Source: Rhodospirillaceae bacterium LM-1
GTDB lineage: Bacteria; Pseudomonadota; Alphaproteobacteria; Rhodospirillales; WMHbin7
Assembly (NCBI GenBank): GCA_902725215.1
Contig: CACUVI010000012.1
Location: 380,501-444,500 of the forward strand
DNA length: 64,000 bases
Reading direction: 5' to 3'
Shown: positions 9,740 to 18,463 of the stretch, one piece after another
Layout of the letters: each line of letters starts with the position of its first letter
Numbering within the stretch: position 1 is the stretch's first letter
Program-made: the position numbers and the translations under genes
The notes under the pieces: generated by a model
Told to the model about the DNA's origin: nothing
What the model saw: only the letters and a program-made list of their open reading frames with translations
The model's database searches: none

Positions 9740-11374
9740 ATGGCGATCAATTTTAGTTCTCTGCCCTCGGGGCATCCCGAGCTTAAACCGCGCATTGTCG
9801 TTATCGGCGTGGGCGGTGCGGGCGGCAATGCGGTCAACAACATGATCCAGTCCGGCCTGGAAGGCGTCGAATTCGTTGTCGCCAACACCGATGCCCAGTC
9901 TTTGACGCAATCGAAGACCAATCGGCGCATTCAATTGGGGGTCGGCACCACGCAAGGATTGGGCGCCGGATCAAGGCCCGATATCGGCAGAGCCGCCGCC
10001 GAAGAGGCGATGGAAGAAATTCTGTCCGAATTGTCGGGCTGCAACATGGCCTTCATCACGGCGGGCATGGGCGGCGGCACCGGCACGGGGGCTGCGGGCG
10101 TCATCGCCAGAGCGGCCCGCGAACAGGGCATCCTGACCGTCGGCGTCATCACCAAGCCGTTCCAGTTCGAGGGCCATCACCGCATGCGCCTTGCCGAAGC
10201 CGGGATCGAGGAACTGGCCGCCATCGTCGATACGCTGATCATCATTCCCAATCAGAATCTGTTTCGCGTCGCCAATCAGAAAACCACCTTCGCCGAAGCC
10301 TTCAAAATGGCCGACGACGTGCTGTGCTCGGGCGTGCGCGGCGTCACCGATCTGATGGTGGTGCCCGGCCTGATCAATCTCGACTTCGCAGACATCCGCA
10401 CCGTGATGGGCGAGATGGGCAAGGCCCATATGGGCACGGGCGAGTCGGCTGGCGAAAGGCGGGCACTTGACGCCGCCGAGGCCGCCATCTCGAATCCGCT
10501 GCTCGACGACACATCGATGAAGGGCGCCAGAGGCGTTCTGATCAACATCACGGGCGGTTCCGATCTGACCTTGTTCGAAGTGGACGAGGCGGCCAACCGT
10601 ATCCGCGACGAAGCCGATCCCGACGCCAACATCATCTTCGGCTCCACCTTCGACGACGCGCTTGAAGGCAAGATCCGCATTTCGGTAGTGGCGACCGGCA
10701 TCGATGCCGAAAGCGCCGTGCGCGGCAAACCCAGCGTGTTCGACTTCATCGCTAGGCGCGAACAGCACCAAGCGAGCGAGCCGCACGCGCCCAGCCCCGT
10801 CCAAGCCCCGATGACAAGCGTGGCGGCCCCGGCCCCGGTAGCGGCGCAAGCTCAGCCGCAGCCAGAAACCTTGCAGGTTCAGACCCGCACCACGGTCGCC
10901 ATGGCGAGGCCCGTCGAACCGATGCGGACTGTTCTCCAGCCCAGCTTGGACATCGTCGCCCACGAACAACTGGCCCAGGAAGCGCCCAAGGCGGAAGCCT
11001 ATATTCCGCCCGCCCCGGCAACGCTGGAGGACGCGCCCTTGCCCAAGGCCGATCCGTTCGCCGAAGCCGCCGTGATGAATGGGGCGGCCCAGCCAAGGAT
11101 GCGTGTCGAGGAAGATCGACTGCCCGATCTGCTGCGGCCCGATCCGGTCAAGGCCGAGCCGCAGGCCAAGAAGTCGTCCAGCCTGTTCGGTCTGGTCACC
11201 GGGGCGGCCAAGCGCCCTGCCGCTCCTGCGCCAACCCAAACGCCGCAGGCCGGGCTGATCCAGACCTCGCAGCCTCGCTTGGGCGGACTCGATCCTTTGG
11301 ACCGGCCCACCTTGTCCAAGGGCGACGAGGATGCCCTGGATATTCCGACTTTCCTGCGTCGTCAGGCCAATTAG
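9740..11374 (+). CDS. ftsZ: Cell division protein FtsZ
   Basis: Tubulin-like GTPase forming the Z ring. AGGAGGT at 9727-9733 places the start at ATG 9740. Residues 1-330 are the GTPase and C-terminal domains ([12 protein letters not shown] at 22-33; tubulin signature GGGTGTG at 111-117). A long Pro/Ala-rich linker covers about 345-525, giving 544 residues against about 385 in E. coli, as is common in alphaproteobacteria. The extreme C-terminus [12 protein letters not shown] is the conserved FtsA/ZipA-binding peptide. Confidence 0.98.
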   Translation: MAINFSSLPSGHPELKPRIVVIGVGGAGGNAVNNMIQSGLEGVEFVVANTDAQSLTQSKTNRRIQLGVGTTQGLGAGSRPDIGRAAAEEAMEEILSELSGCNMAFITAGMGGGTGTGAAGVIARAAREQGILTVGVITKPFQFEGHHRMRLAEAGIEELAAIVDTLIIIPNQNLFRVANQKTTFAEAFKMADDVLCSGVRGVTDLMVVPGLINLDFADIRTVMGEMGKAHMGTGESAGERRALDAAEAAISNPLLDDTSMKGARGVLINITGGSDLTLFEVDEAANRIRDEADPDANIIFGSTFDDALEGKIRISVVATGIDAESAVRGKPSVFDFIARREQHQASEPHAPSPVQAPMTSVAAPAPVAAQAQPQPETLQVQTRTTVAMARPVEPMRTVLQPSLDIVAHEQLAQEAPKAEAYIPPAPATLEDAPLPKADPFAEAAVMNGAAQPRMRVEEDRLPDLLRPDPVKAEPQAKKSSSLFGLVTGAAKRPAAPAPTQTPQAGLIQTSQPRLGGLDPLDRPTLSKGDEDALDIPTFLRRQAN

Positions 11375-11402
11375 ACCAATCGGCAAGCCCTGAAAAATGG
11401 CC

Positions 11403-11427
11403 CGGCCGCCCTAGATATGGGCGGCCG
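11403..11427 (+). terminator. Hairpin after ftsZ, probable terminator
   Basis: A perfect 9-bp stem (CGGCCGCCC / GGGCGGCCG) with a 7-base loop lies 28 bases after the ftsZ stop and is followed by TGTCATTTTATAT, a loose T-rich tail. This separates the mur/fts block from lpxC. Termination is inferred from the structure. Confidence 0.6.
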
Positions 11428-11595
11428 TGTCATTTTATATCCCATTGATTTCCCTTGTTGTTCACGGCGCGAACATCCTTGCGGATGCGTAACAATCCGT
11501 AACATGAAGTGATTTGTTGCTGGCCCCAGGTCTTGTTACAAGGATGTCGTGAAAGTGCGCATTTAGTGGGTCTGTTTTGGTTAGGGGATAGCGGC

Positions 11596-12600
11596 ATGTT
11601 CGATGCGATGACCAGAAGGCACGGGCAGAACGGCCAAACTGCTGGCGGCGTCAAGCTCTCCGGTCACCCGATCAGCCAGCGCACGCTCAAGAATCCCATC
11701 TCCTGTACCGGCGTCGGTCTGCATTCGGGCGTCAAGGTCACGATGACGCTGAAGCCCGCCCCGGTGGATCATGGGATCGTCTTCAAGCGGACGGATATCG
11801 CGGGCAACGGCGCTCTGATCCCCGCCCGCTGGGATATGGTGGACGACACCCGCTTGTGCACCGGCGTTTCTGCGAACGGCGCCGTGGTGCGCACGATCGA
11901 GCATCTGATGTCTGCCCTGGCGGGCAGCCGGATCGACAATCTTCTGATCGAAATCACCGGGCCTGAAGTGCCGGTCATGGACGGCAGCGCCCAGCCCTTC
12001 GTTTTCCTGATCGATTGCGCGGGCGTAGTGGAGCAAGATGCGCCCCGCATGGCCATTCGCGTGCTGCGCTCGATCAAGCTGCAAGACGGCGACCGCATGG
12101 TGTCGTTGGAGCCAGCCGACAGTTTCCAGGTCGATCTGGCCATCGATTTCGCAAGCGCCGTCATCAACCGTCAGGAAATGCAGGTCGAGATCACCTCCAG
12201 CGCCTTCCGTTCGGAAGTGTGCCGGGCGCGTACTTTCGGTCTGGAACAGGAAGTGGCCATGCTCAGGGCGGCTGGCCTTGCCAAGGGCGGTTCGCTGAAC
12301 AACGCCGTGGTGATCGGCGCCGACAACAAGATTTTGAATGAAGACGGCCTGCGCTATGACGACGAGTTCGTGCGCCACAAGGTGCTGGACGCCGTCGGCG
12401 ACCTGTATCTGGCTGGCCATCCCATTCAGGGTCGTTTCCAGGGCCGTTGTTCCGGCCACGCCATGAACAATCTGCTGCTGCGAGCCCTGCTGTCCGATCC
12501 GACAGCCTATCGCCTGGAACCCATGTGCGAGACGCTGGTCGTTCCGGCTTCGGGAGCGGAAGTTCTTCCCGCTCGCGCCGTCGCCGCCGCCAGCGCTTAA
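11596..12600 (+). CDS. lpxC: UDP-3-O-acyl-N-acetylglucosamine deacetylase
   Basis: Zinc enzyme of the committed step of lipid A synthesis. 334 residues from ATG 11596, which has AGGGGA about nine bases upstream; the open frame reaches back to 11509 but without family similarity. Seen: [10 protein letters not shown] near the N-terminus, [11 protein letters not shown] with the first zinc His, and the C-terminal [14 protein letters not shown] and [13 protein letters not shown]. It stands as its own unit between two hairpins, the usual place after ftsZ in alphaproteobacteria. Confidence 0.97.
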   Translation: MFDAMTRRHGQNGQTAGGVKLSGHPISQRTLKNPISCTGVGLHSGVKVTMTLKPAPVDHGIVFKRTDIAGNGALIPARWDMVDDTRLCTGVSANGAVVRTIEHLMSALAGSRIDNLLIEITGPEVPVMDGSAQPFVFLIDCAGVVEQDAPRMAIRVLRSIKLQDGDRMVSLEPADSFQVDLAIDFASAVINRQEMQVEITSSAFRSEVCRARTFGLEQEVAMLRAAGLAKGGSLNNAVVIGADNKILNEDGLRYDDEFVRHKVLDAVGDLYLAGHPIQGRFQGRCSGHAMNNLLLRALLSDPTAYRLEPMCETLVVPASGAEVLPARAVAAASA

Positions 12601-12624
12601 CTTCAACCTCTCCCTTCATAAAAC

Positions 12625-12648
12625 AACCGGTGGACAGAGCCACCGGTT
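12625..12648 (+). terminator. Hairpin after lpxC
   Basis: A perfect 9-bp inverted repeat AACCGGTGG / CCACCGGTT with a 6-base loop, 24 bases after the lpxC stop. There is only a very short T run, so it may be a weak terminator or an mRNA 3'-end stabiliser. Confidence 0.45.
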
Positions 12649-12684
12649 TGCGCTCTACAATGCGCCTGTCTTCAAGGGGTGAGC

Positions 12685-13458
12685 ATGGGCGCAGCGACCG
12701 CAGAAATGATGAAACGTGCCTTACGGCGCCATCGGGCCGGAAAGGTTGCCGAGGCCGCCGAGATTTATGGCGAGATCCTTACCATCGAACCGCATAATGC
12801 CGAAGCCTTGCACCTTCTGGGGCTGACCCGCCTGCAAGACGGCGATGCTCAACAGGCGGTCGATTTGGCTTCGAAGGCTTTGGAACTGTCGCCCTCCAGC
12901 GCCGATTTTCACAACACGCTTGGCGAGGCGCATCGGGCTCTGGGCAATGTCGATTCCGCCAAGGGACATTTTCGCGCTTCGGCGGAAGCGCCGCGCCCCT
13001 CGGGCGAGGGGGCGAGCAATCTGGCCCAACTGCTGGCCGAGGAAGGCGAGCGGGCCGATGCCGCGAAATGGTTCAAGCGGGCCGTCGATCTTGACCCGTT
13101 TAAGGCGGCTTACCAGCTTCAGCTAGGCAAGGCTTTGTTGGCCCTGGGCGAGGAAGCCGCCGCCGAGGGGCGCTTCAAGAAAACCCTTGCGCTTGATCCC
13201 ATCAATGCCGAAGCGCACGCCAGGCTGGGCTTTTTTCTTTTGAAGCGTGGCGAAGCGGGTAAGGCGATAGCCGAATTCGATCAGGCGGTAGCCGCTGATC
13301 CCAAGCCTGCGGAATATCATAAGGGGTTGGGACTGTCCTGGCTGTCTTTCGGCGATCCGGAAGAGGCGGCGGCGCATCTGGAAAAAGCCGCCGAGATCGA
13401 TCCGCTGGATGCTGAATCGCAAAGTCAGTTGGCCCTGCTGCGCAAGGAACTTGGGTAA
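12685..13458 (+). CDS. TPR repeat protein
   Basis: 257 residues made almost entirely of degenerate 34-residue tetratricopeptide repeats (for example GEILTIEPHNAEALHLLGLTRLQ and FDQAVAADPKPAEYHKGLGLSW), about seven in tandem. No signal peptide or enzymatic domain is visible, so it is probably a cytoplasmic scaffold. AAGGGG just upstream supports ATG 12685; a GTG two codons earlier is possible. Partner unknown. It converges on the hemerythrin operon with only 4 bases between stops. Confidence 0.85.
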   Translation: MGAATAEMMKRALRRHRAGKVAEAAEIYGEILTIEPHNAEALHLLGLTRLQDGDAQQAVDLASKALELSPSSADFHNTLGEAHRALGNVDSAKGHFRASAEAPRPSGEGASNLAQLLAEEGERADAAKWFKRAVDLDPFKAAYQLQLGKALLALGEEAAAEGRFKKTLALDPINAEAHARLGFFLLKRGEAGKAIAEFDQAVAADPKPAEYHKGLGLSWLSFGDPEEAAAHLEKAAEIDPLDAESQSQLALLRKELG

Positions 13459-13462
13459 TCCC

Positions 13463-13876
13463 CTATCTTGGGGGATGGCGCAACGCCATATCCTCGCGCA
13501 GGATATGTTCGAACATCTGCGAACGCAGCGCCGATATTCTGTGGCTTTCGGCCTTGATGTCGATTTCCGTTCTCTTCTCGACGGCATGGCGCACATCGAT
13601 AATATCGCTGAGCAGTTTTCGGTGCTTTTCAGCATGGTCGCGCACGGATGGATAGCCGGTCAGCTTCAGCACCTCTTCCTCATGCTGAAAGTGAATGTCG
13701 GTTTCGGATTCCAGCATGATCAGAATGTCCAGGATCTCCTGGCGGGGGAAACTGCTGGCCAGGGCTAGCGACAGGCGATTGATCAGCTCGATGAAATAGC
13801 GGTGTTCGCCATCCAGGCCAAGATGGCCGACGCTGTATTCGTCTCTCCAGCCGAACTGTTTTGTCTGCTCGCTCAT
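13463..13876 (-). CDS. Bacteriohemerythrin
   Basis: 137-residue single-domain hemerythrin, a di-iron oxygen-binding four-helix bundle. All seven expected iron ligands can be placed: His25 (LDGEH), His62 and Glu66 (HFQHEE), His81 and His85 (HAEKH), His124 and Asp129 (HILRED). Its ATG overlaps the stop of the upstream vWA gene (ATGA), so the two are translated together. In other bacteria these proteins carry, store or sense O2; a role beside a MoxR/vWA pair is inference. Confidence 0.92.
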   Translation of the reverse strand: MSEQTKQFGWRDEYSVGHLGLDGEHRYFIELINRLSLALASSFPRQEILDILIMLESETDIHFQHEEEVLKLTGYPSVRDHAEKHRKLLSDIIDVRHAVEKRTEIDIKAESHRISALRSQMFEHILREDMALRHPPR

Positions 13877-15060
13877 CGGTTCAGGTTTTGCATGGCCAGA
13901 TCAAGACCTTCCAGTGTCAACGGAAACATGCGCCCCTCGGTCAGCCGCTCTATCATGCCAATTGAGGACGTATAAGACCAGCTTGATTTCGGCACCGGGT
14001 TGATCCAGGCCAAGCTGGGATAGGCGTCCGCCAGCCGGTGCATCCAGACCGATCCAGCCTCTTCGTTCCAATGCTCGACCGCGCCCCCGGCATAGGCGAT
14101 TTCATAGGGACTCATGCTGGCGTCGCCCACCATCACCAGTTTCCAATCGGGGCCGAAAGTGCGCAGAACTTGGTGCGTGGGGACGATGTCGCCTTCTCGC
14201 CGCCGGTTGTCCTTCCACAAAGCCTCGTAGGGGCAATTATGGAAATAGAAATGTTCGAAATGCTTGAACTCGCCGCGTGCCGCGGAAAATAATTCTTCGA
14301 CCAGACGCACATGGTCGTCCATCGATCCGCCGACGTCCAACAGCAGCAGCACCTTGACCTTGTTGTGCCGCTCGGGGCGCATTTTCAGATCGAGCAGGCC
14401 GCCTTGATGGGCGGTGGCGCGGATGGTGCCGGGCAGATCCAGTTCGGTGGCGGCACCCTCGCGCGCGAAGCGGCGCAGGCGGCGCAGGGCCACTTTGATG
14501 GTGCGCGTGCCGATTTCGACCGAATCGTCGTAATTCTTGAACTCGCGCTTGTCCCAGACTTTGACGGCCCGACGGTGGCGCGAACGGTCCTGGCCGATGC
14601 GAATGCCTTCCGGGTTGTAGCCATAGGCCCCGAAGGGCGAGGTTCCCGCTGTGCCGATCCATTTCGAGCCGCCCTGATGGCGTTCTTTCTGCTCCTCAAG
14701 CCGCTTCTTCAAGGTCTCCATCAGTTTCTCGAAGCCGCCCAGCGACTGAATCTGGGCCATTTCTTCGGGCGTCAGGTGACGTTCGGCCAGCTTCTTCAGC
14801 CACTCCTCGGGGATCAGGGCGGCACTGCTTTCCACGCCGTCCAGATTACCTTCCAGACCTTTAAAGACCTGGCCGAACACACGGTCGAATTTGTCGATAT
14901 TGCGCTCGTCTTTGACCAGCGTGGCGCGAGACAAGTAGTAGAATTTCTCGACGTCGTACTCGGCCAGCCCCTTGGCCATCACCTCAAGGAGCGTCAGATA
15001 CTCCATCAGCGAGACCGGAACCTTGGCCTTTCTTAGTTCAAGAAAGAAGGGGACGAACAC
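13873..15060 (-). CDS. vWA-domain protein, CoxE-like
   Basis: 395 residues. The N-terminal half is helical and charged (VPVSLMEYLTLLEVMAKG); the C-terminal half is a von Willebrand A domain with the metal-site motif LLLDVGGSMDD (DxGxS form) at about residue 242. This is the architecture of the CoxE-like vWA family that pairs with MoxR AAA ATPases to activate or assemble metalloenzymes. It lies 18 bases after moxR and overlaps the hemerythrin gene. No CO-dehydrogenase structural genes are in the window, so the client is unknown. Confidence 0.9.
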   Translation of the reverse strand: MFVPFFLELRKAKVPVSLMEYLTLLEVMAKGLAEYDVEKFYYLSRATLVKDERNIDKFDRVFGQVFKGLEGNLDGVESSAALIPEEWLKKLAERHLTPEEMAQIQSLGGFEKLMETLKKRLEEQKERHQGGSKWIGTAGTSPFGAYGYNPEGIRIGQDRSRHRRAVKVWDKREFKNYDDSVEIGTRTIKVALRRLRRFAREGAATELDLPGTIRATAHQGGLLDLKMRPERHNKVKVLLLLDVGGSMDDHVRLVEELFSAARGEFKHFEHFYFHNCPYEALWKDNRRREGDIVPTHQVLRTFGPDWKLVMVGDASMSPYEIAYAGGAVEHWNEEAGSVWMHRLADAYPSLAWINPVPKSSWSYTSSIGMIERLTEGRMFPLTLEGLDLAMQNLNR

Positions 15061-15078
15061 GATTCTTGCCCTGGCCGG

Positions 15079-15927
15079 TCAGCGCCCATCCCGGCGCGAC
15101 AGAAAGGCCAAGCGCTCGAACATGTGCACGTCCTGCTCGTTCTTCAATAAAGCACCATGCAGGGGCGGCAGAATATTCTTGGCGTCGCGTTCCTTCAACT
15201 GGCCGGGCGTCATGTCTTCGGCCAGCAGCAGCTTGATCCAGTCCAGCAATTCGCTGGTTGACGGCTTTTTCTTAAGGCCGGGCACCTCGCGGACCTCGAA
15301 GAACATGGACAGGGCTTCTGAAAGCAGCGTTTTCTTGATGCCCGGATAATGCACCTCGACGATGGCGGCCATGGTGTCGGGGTCGGGAAAGCGGATGTAA
15401 TGGAAGAAGCAGCGGCGCAGGAAGGCGTCGGGCAATTCCTTTTCGTTGTTCGAGGTGATGATGACCGCCGGGCGCACCTTGGCGGAAACGCTTTGGCCGG
15501 TTTCGTAAACGTGAAACTCCATGCGGTCCAGTTCCAACAGCAAGTCGTTGGGAAATTCGATGTCGGCCTTGTCGATCTCGTCGATCAGCAGAACGGGGGG
15601 CTTGGGCGCTTCGAAGGCTTCCCACAGCTTGCCGCGCTTGATGTAGTTGGAGATGTCGTGAACCTTGGATTCGCCCAATTGCGAATCGCGAAGGCGCGAC
15701 ACGGCGTCGTATTCATACAGGCCCTGCTGGGCCTTGGTTGTCGATTTGATGTGCCATTCGATCAGGTCGCGGCCCAATGCGTTGGCCACCTCCCTGGCCA
15801 GCACGGTCTTGCCCGTGCCCGGCTCGCCCTTGATCAGCAAGGGGCGTTCCAGCGTGATGGCGGCGTTGACCGCGACCCTCAGGTCTTCGGTGGCGACGTA
15901 AGAATCGGTGCCTTGAAACCGGCTCAT
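15079..15927 (-). CDS. MoxR-family AAA+ ATPase
   Basis: 282-residue AAA+ chaperone-like ATPase. Walker A is GEPGTGKTVLA, Walker B is LLIDEIDKAD, followed by sensor sequence VIITSNNEKELPDAFLRRCFFHY. The start MSRFQGTDSY has GGGAGG about 12 bases upstream; the open frame continues further but reads as non-family sequence. First gene of a moxR-vWA-hemerythrin operon. Known MoxR/vWA pairs insert cofactors or remodel protein complexes. Confidence 0.93.
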   Translation of the reverse strand: MSRFQGTDSYVATEDLRVAVNAAITLERPLLIKGEPGTGKTVLAREVANALGRDLIEWHIKSTTKAQQGLYEYDAVSRLRDSQLGESKVHDISNYIKRGKLWEAFEAPKPPVLLIDEIDKADIEFPNDLLLELDRMEFHVYETGQSVSAKVRPAVIITSNNEKELPDAFLRRCFFHYIRFPDPDTMAAIVEVHYPGIKKTLLSEALSMFFEVREVPGLKKKPSTSELLDWIKLLLAEDMTPGQLKERDAKNILPPLHGALLKNEQDVHMFERLAFLSRRDGR

Positions 15928-16209
15928 GGGATGAAGGGCCTCCCTTGGATAGACAACGGATGGGCAATGCCACGCGATGCGAACATATAATAAACGGAAT
16001 TGCAACGCTTTGACCGGCGAGAACCGCGCCATCATTGCAACAATAACGGCAGGCCACTGCCCCGGCATGGTGAAGCAGAAGAATGAAATTACCCGCCGGG
16101 CGGCCATCCAAACGCCTGACGTAATACCGGCGGGAAGGCGAGGGTAGCCAAGGCGGACGGCCAGCGCAAGACAGGGCTTGGAGCAAGTTGGGGAAATTCA
16201 ACAAAGTCT
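15928..16209. other. Gene-free stretch between moxR and tRNA-Lys
   Basis: About 280 bases without a supportable gene. Open frames here are shadows continuing from moxR. It should hold the moxR promoter on the minus strand; an A+T-rich TATTATATG lies near 15988-15996 on that strand, but I see no well-spaced -35 box. Confidence 0.4.
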
Positions 16210-16210
16210 A

Positions 16211-16239
16211 TCGACAAGGGGGGCCGGCTTTGCTATACC
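16211..16239 (+). promoter_or_regulatory. Sigma-70-type promoter of tRNA-Lys
   Basis: TCGACA (16211-16216), a 17-base spacer, then TATACC (16234-16239) preceded by TG in the extended -10 position. The tRNA begins 17 bases further on, a fitting distance for a short 5' leader. Confidence 0.65.
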
Positions 16240-16255
16240 CCGGGCCTCCCTTTCA

Positions 16256-16334
<79 letters not shown>

Positions 16335-16375
16335 AACCCCCGGAAATCTCTATGATTTTCGGGGGTTTTGTTTTT
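16335..16375 (+). terminator. Rho-independent terminator after tRNA-Lys (island-borne)
   Basis: Stem AACCCCCGGAAA / TTTTCGGGGGTT (one G-T pair) with a 9-base loop, followed by TTGTTTTT. It starts immediately after the left repeat, so it belongs to the inserted DNA and would restore transcription stop for the interrupted tRNA unit. Confidence 0.85.
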
Positions 16376-16412
16376 AGATCAGCTCTAGTTTGACACTGTA
16401 GTCAGCGGCGGT

Positions 16413-16441
16413 TTGACAGACCTTCGCAGAATTCTCCTATC
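16413..16441 (+). promoter_or_regulatory. Possible promoter of the island operon
   Basis: TTGACA at 16413-16418 with a weak -10 candidate (TCCTAT, 16435-16440) at 16-base spacing. A second TTGACA lies at 16389-16394. The -10 match is poor; treat as a candidate only. Confidence 0.35.
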
Positions 16442-16530
16442 GTGGATTGCTCGCACATGTATTAAGGTGTTGTTTATCGTCGTCATTCCCCTCATAGTGG
16501 TGATAATTTGAGTTAGGGGGATAGTCGAAG

Positions 16531-17322
16531 ATGTCGGTTGAGCTTGCTCGAGTCCAGCCGGGTGCCCGGCCCTTTAATGCCAGAAATATAAACGACACTT
16601 GGCTTGGCGTTCTTGATTTAGCTGATGGCACAAACATTCACGCGGTTCTGAAGGATATCTATCCGAAGGAAATGGCGAACGAACTTATTGGTGCCTCGCT
16701 TGCTATTGCGCTGGGCCTTCCTGTGCCGCGGATATTTCTTGCTGCGGCAAAACCTGACGTCTTGCCCGCTGAGAAGGCTCTTTCCGGAAAGGGCTTCAGA
16801 GTGTTGTTTGCCTCTGAACTTAAGGGCACACCTTCATTAATGCAGTACTGGACGGGAGTAGGCGAACAACTTCCTCAGTCGATGTTGGAAGCACTTATAA
16901 GCTGGGCACAATGTGGCTCTGCATTTGCTTTTGACACATGGGCTGCCAATGTTGATCGCAATATCGGCAACCTTCTCTTCGGAGGGCCTAACGATATTTG
17001 GCTGATTGACCACGGCCATATTTTTACTGGCCAAAATTGGTCGGGAAGTCACTTGAAAGCGGATAGTGAATATCGAAATAGAATGTCTGAGTGGTTAACC
17101 CCCAAATTCCGTGGAACTCAGAAGGGGCCTTTGCTACGAGGCATTATTAACATGCATGAATCCGCGCAGATCATGGATATTGACGGCATTATTTCTGCTA
17201 GTAGGGCGTTGGAAATCTTGACCCCTGAAGACGCAAAAGCCATGCTTACATTTTTGAAAGATAGAGTGGAACACGTACCCAATATTGCCACGAAACAGGC
17301 TGGTATCCCGAGGCTGCTATGA
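16531..17322 (+). CDS. HipA-like kinase domain protein (short form)
   Basis: 263 residues resembling the kinase core of HipA Ser/Thr kinases, without the N-terminal HipA subdomain. Seen: HAVLKD with Lys41 and NELIGASLAIALGLPVPRIF with Glu51 (nucleotide-binding lobe), catalytic NVDRNIGN with Asp142 and Asn147, and WLIDHGHIF with metal-binding Asp160. Full HipA toxins are about 440 residues; this fits the small HipA-like family. AGGGGG lies about 10 bases before ATG 16531. Its stop overlaps the next start (ATGA). Family identity is fairly sure; a toxin or defence role is inferred from island location. Confidence 0.8.
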   Translation: MSVELARVQPGARPFNARNINDTWLGVLDLADGTNIHAVLKDIYPKEMANELIGASLAIALGLPVPRIFLAAAKPDVLPAEKALSGKGFRVLFASELKGTPSLMQYWTGVGEQLPQSMLEALISWAQCGSAFAFDTWAANVDRNIGNLLFGGPNDIWLIDHGHIFTGQNWSGSHLKADSEYRNRMSEWLTPKFRGTQKGPLLRGIINMHESAQIMDIDGIISASRALEILTPEDAKAMLTFLKDRVEHVPNIATKQAGIPRLL

Positions 17323-18269
17323 CAGACAAAATAAGCCTCTCGCTGGAAGATTTTCCAAATCCCTCATCAGATGTTCATGGGAAATGGGCGCCGATTTACC
17401 TCGAACCCATAATGGGGTCTGGAGAAAGATTAACCATTGGTGTGGCTGTGGTTGCAGAGAGAGATTTTATTGTTCTTAAGGCCAATATGCTTTCGCGGTT
17501 CCAGTGCCTTTACGGCAATGCGGGTGCTGGCGTTGTTTTTCTTGCTGAAGCAGCACTTGATGCTCTTCGTTTTGATATCACAAAGCGTGGACTTGAGGCA
17601 TTAACGGAACCTCATCCGCCAATCGCAGGACTCAAGATTGGTGATATTAGAAATGGGGCGGGGAGGTCGTTGGAGGCTATCGCTGAAACATGGCTGTTAG
17701 GGCTTTCCTCTCTGGCATCGACGGCCAAGAGTTTACCGCAGAAGCTGTTTCAAGATTCCGAGTTGATAGTTGAGGAGGCTAGATCTCACGTTAAAGATCG
17801 CTTACCTCTTCTTGTTGCCGAGGAAGTTGTAGCCAAAAGGCCTGGATTAGGTAGTTTTTTTAGGAGTGAGATACGACCAGATTCGCATCCAAAGAAGCAC
17901 ATTAAGATTCAACCACATAAGGTTAATATTGATTTCACGGGTTCTTATCTCGTTGCTAATTTTTGTACTCTTTCTGCGGCGAGGCCATTTCATGCGGCTA
18001 AGGAAATTAAGATGCGCTTGTGGGATCTGAAGCTTAGTCGTGATAGTTCACCTTCGGCTCTTGGATTTGTGCGCGATCATGAATTGTTAGTCCATCGACC
18101 CGCAAACGATGATCCAGGATATAATGAAAAGCAGTTAGCTAACGTAACGGAGGCATTGCAGGAACTCGAAGATCAGGCTGATAAAGAGGAACTCCGTTTA
18201 AGGCCGCTTTACTCTGTTACGGAAATGGCGCAGCGCATTCTGTTAGCCGAGAGCGCTGCCAACTCCTAG
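17319..18269 (+). CDS. Unknown protein coupled to HipA-like kinase
   Basis: 316 residues, no signal peptide or membrane helix, family not recognised. The N-terminal 120 residues contain SGERLTIGVAVVAE and MLSRFQCLYGN, loosely like the GE..N(I/V)GV pattern of DUF3037 proteins that often neighbour small HipA-like kinases; this is suggestive only. The middle is rich in Lys/His (HPKKHIKIQPHKVNIDF), and the C-terminus has charged helices (LQELEDQADKEELRLR). The ATGA overlap with the kinase gene and shared low G+C argue that both came as one module, perhaps as substrate, antidote or effector. Confidence 0.75.
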   Translation: MTDKISLSLEDFPNPSSDVHGKWAPIYLEPIMGSGERLTIGVAVVAERDFIVLKANMLSRFQCLYGNAGAGVVFLAEAALDALRFDITKRGLEALTEPHPPIAGLKIGDIRNGAGRSLEAIAETWLLGLSSLASTAKSLPQKLFQDSELIVEEARSHVKDRLPLLVAEEVVAKRPGLGSFFRSEIRPDSHPKKHIKIQPHKVNIDFTGSYLVANFCTLSAARPFHAAKEIKMRLWDLKLSRDSSPSALGFVRDHELLVHRPANDDPGYNEKQLANVTEALQELEDQADKEELRLRPLYSVTEMAQRILLAESAANS

Positions 18270-18378
18270 CTGCCAGTCGAGTCTGGTTTGACACACGTCC
18301 AGTAACCCATTGGAATTACGTGGGCTAAAATGTAGTGGTTTTTGTCAAATCTATTTGATTTTAAACAATTTTCGGGCA

Positions 18379-18427
18379 ACTCTTAATCAGCGGGTCGTAG
18401 GTTCGAATCCTACAGCGCCCACCATAT
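18379..18427 (+). repeat. Direct repeat, right copy (attR-like, tRNA-Lys 3' fragment)
   Basis: Exact 49-base duplicate of 16286-16334: the anticodon loop through T arm, acceptor 3' strand, CCA and TAT. No 5' half of a tRNA precedes it, so it cannot form a tRNA. The resident downstream sequence resumes right after it. Confidence 0.93.
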
Positions 18428-18428
18428 G

Positions 18429-18463
18429 AAAAGCCTGTTAATCCAAAAGGTTAACAGGCTTTT
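18429..18463 (+). terminator. Original tRNA-Lys terminator, displaced by the island
   Basis: Perfect 13-bp stem AAAAGCCTGTTAA / TTAACAGGCTTTT with a 9-base loop, continuing into TTCTTTT. It begins one base after the right repeat, the position a terminator would have had behind the intact tRNA before insertion; it now also ends the island operon. Confidence 0.85.

Noticed and set aside
9971-11386. 471-codon minus-strand frame antisense to ftsZ
   Set aside because: Same reason: shadow of a strongly biased essential gene.
13873-15927. Carbon monoxide dehydrogenase maturation cluster
   Set aside because: MoxR and CoxE-like proteins occur in many contexts, and no coxMSL, coxF or molybdopterin-binding subunits are in the window.
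18379-18427. Second tRNA-Lys gene
   Set aside because: Only the 3' part is present; the acceptor 5' strand, D arm and 5' anticodon stem are absent, so it is an att remnant.
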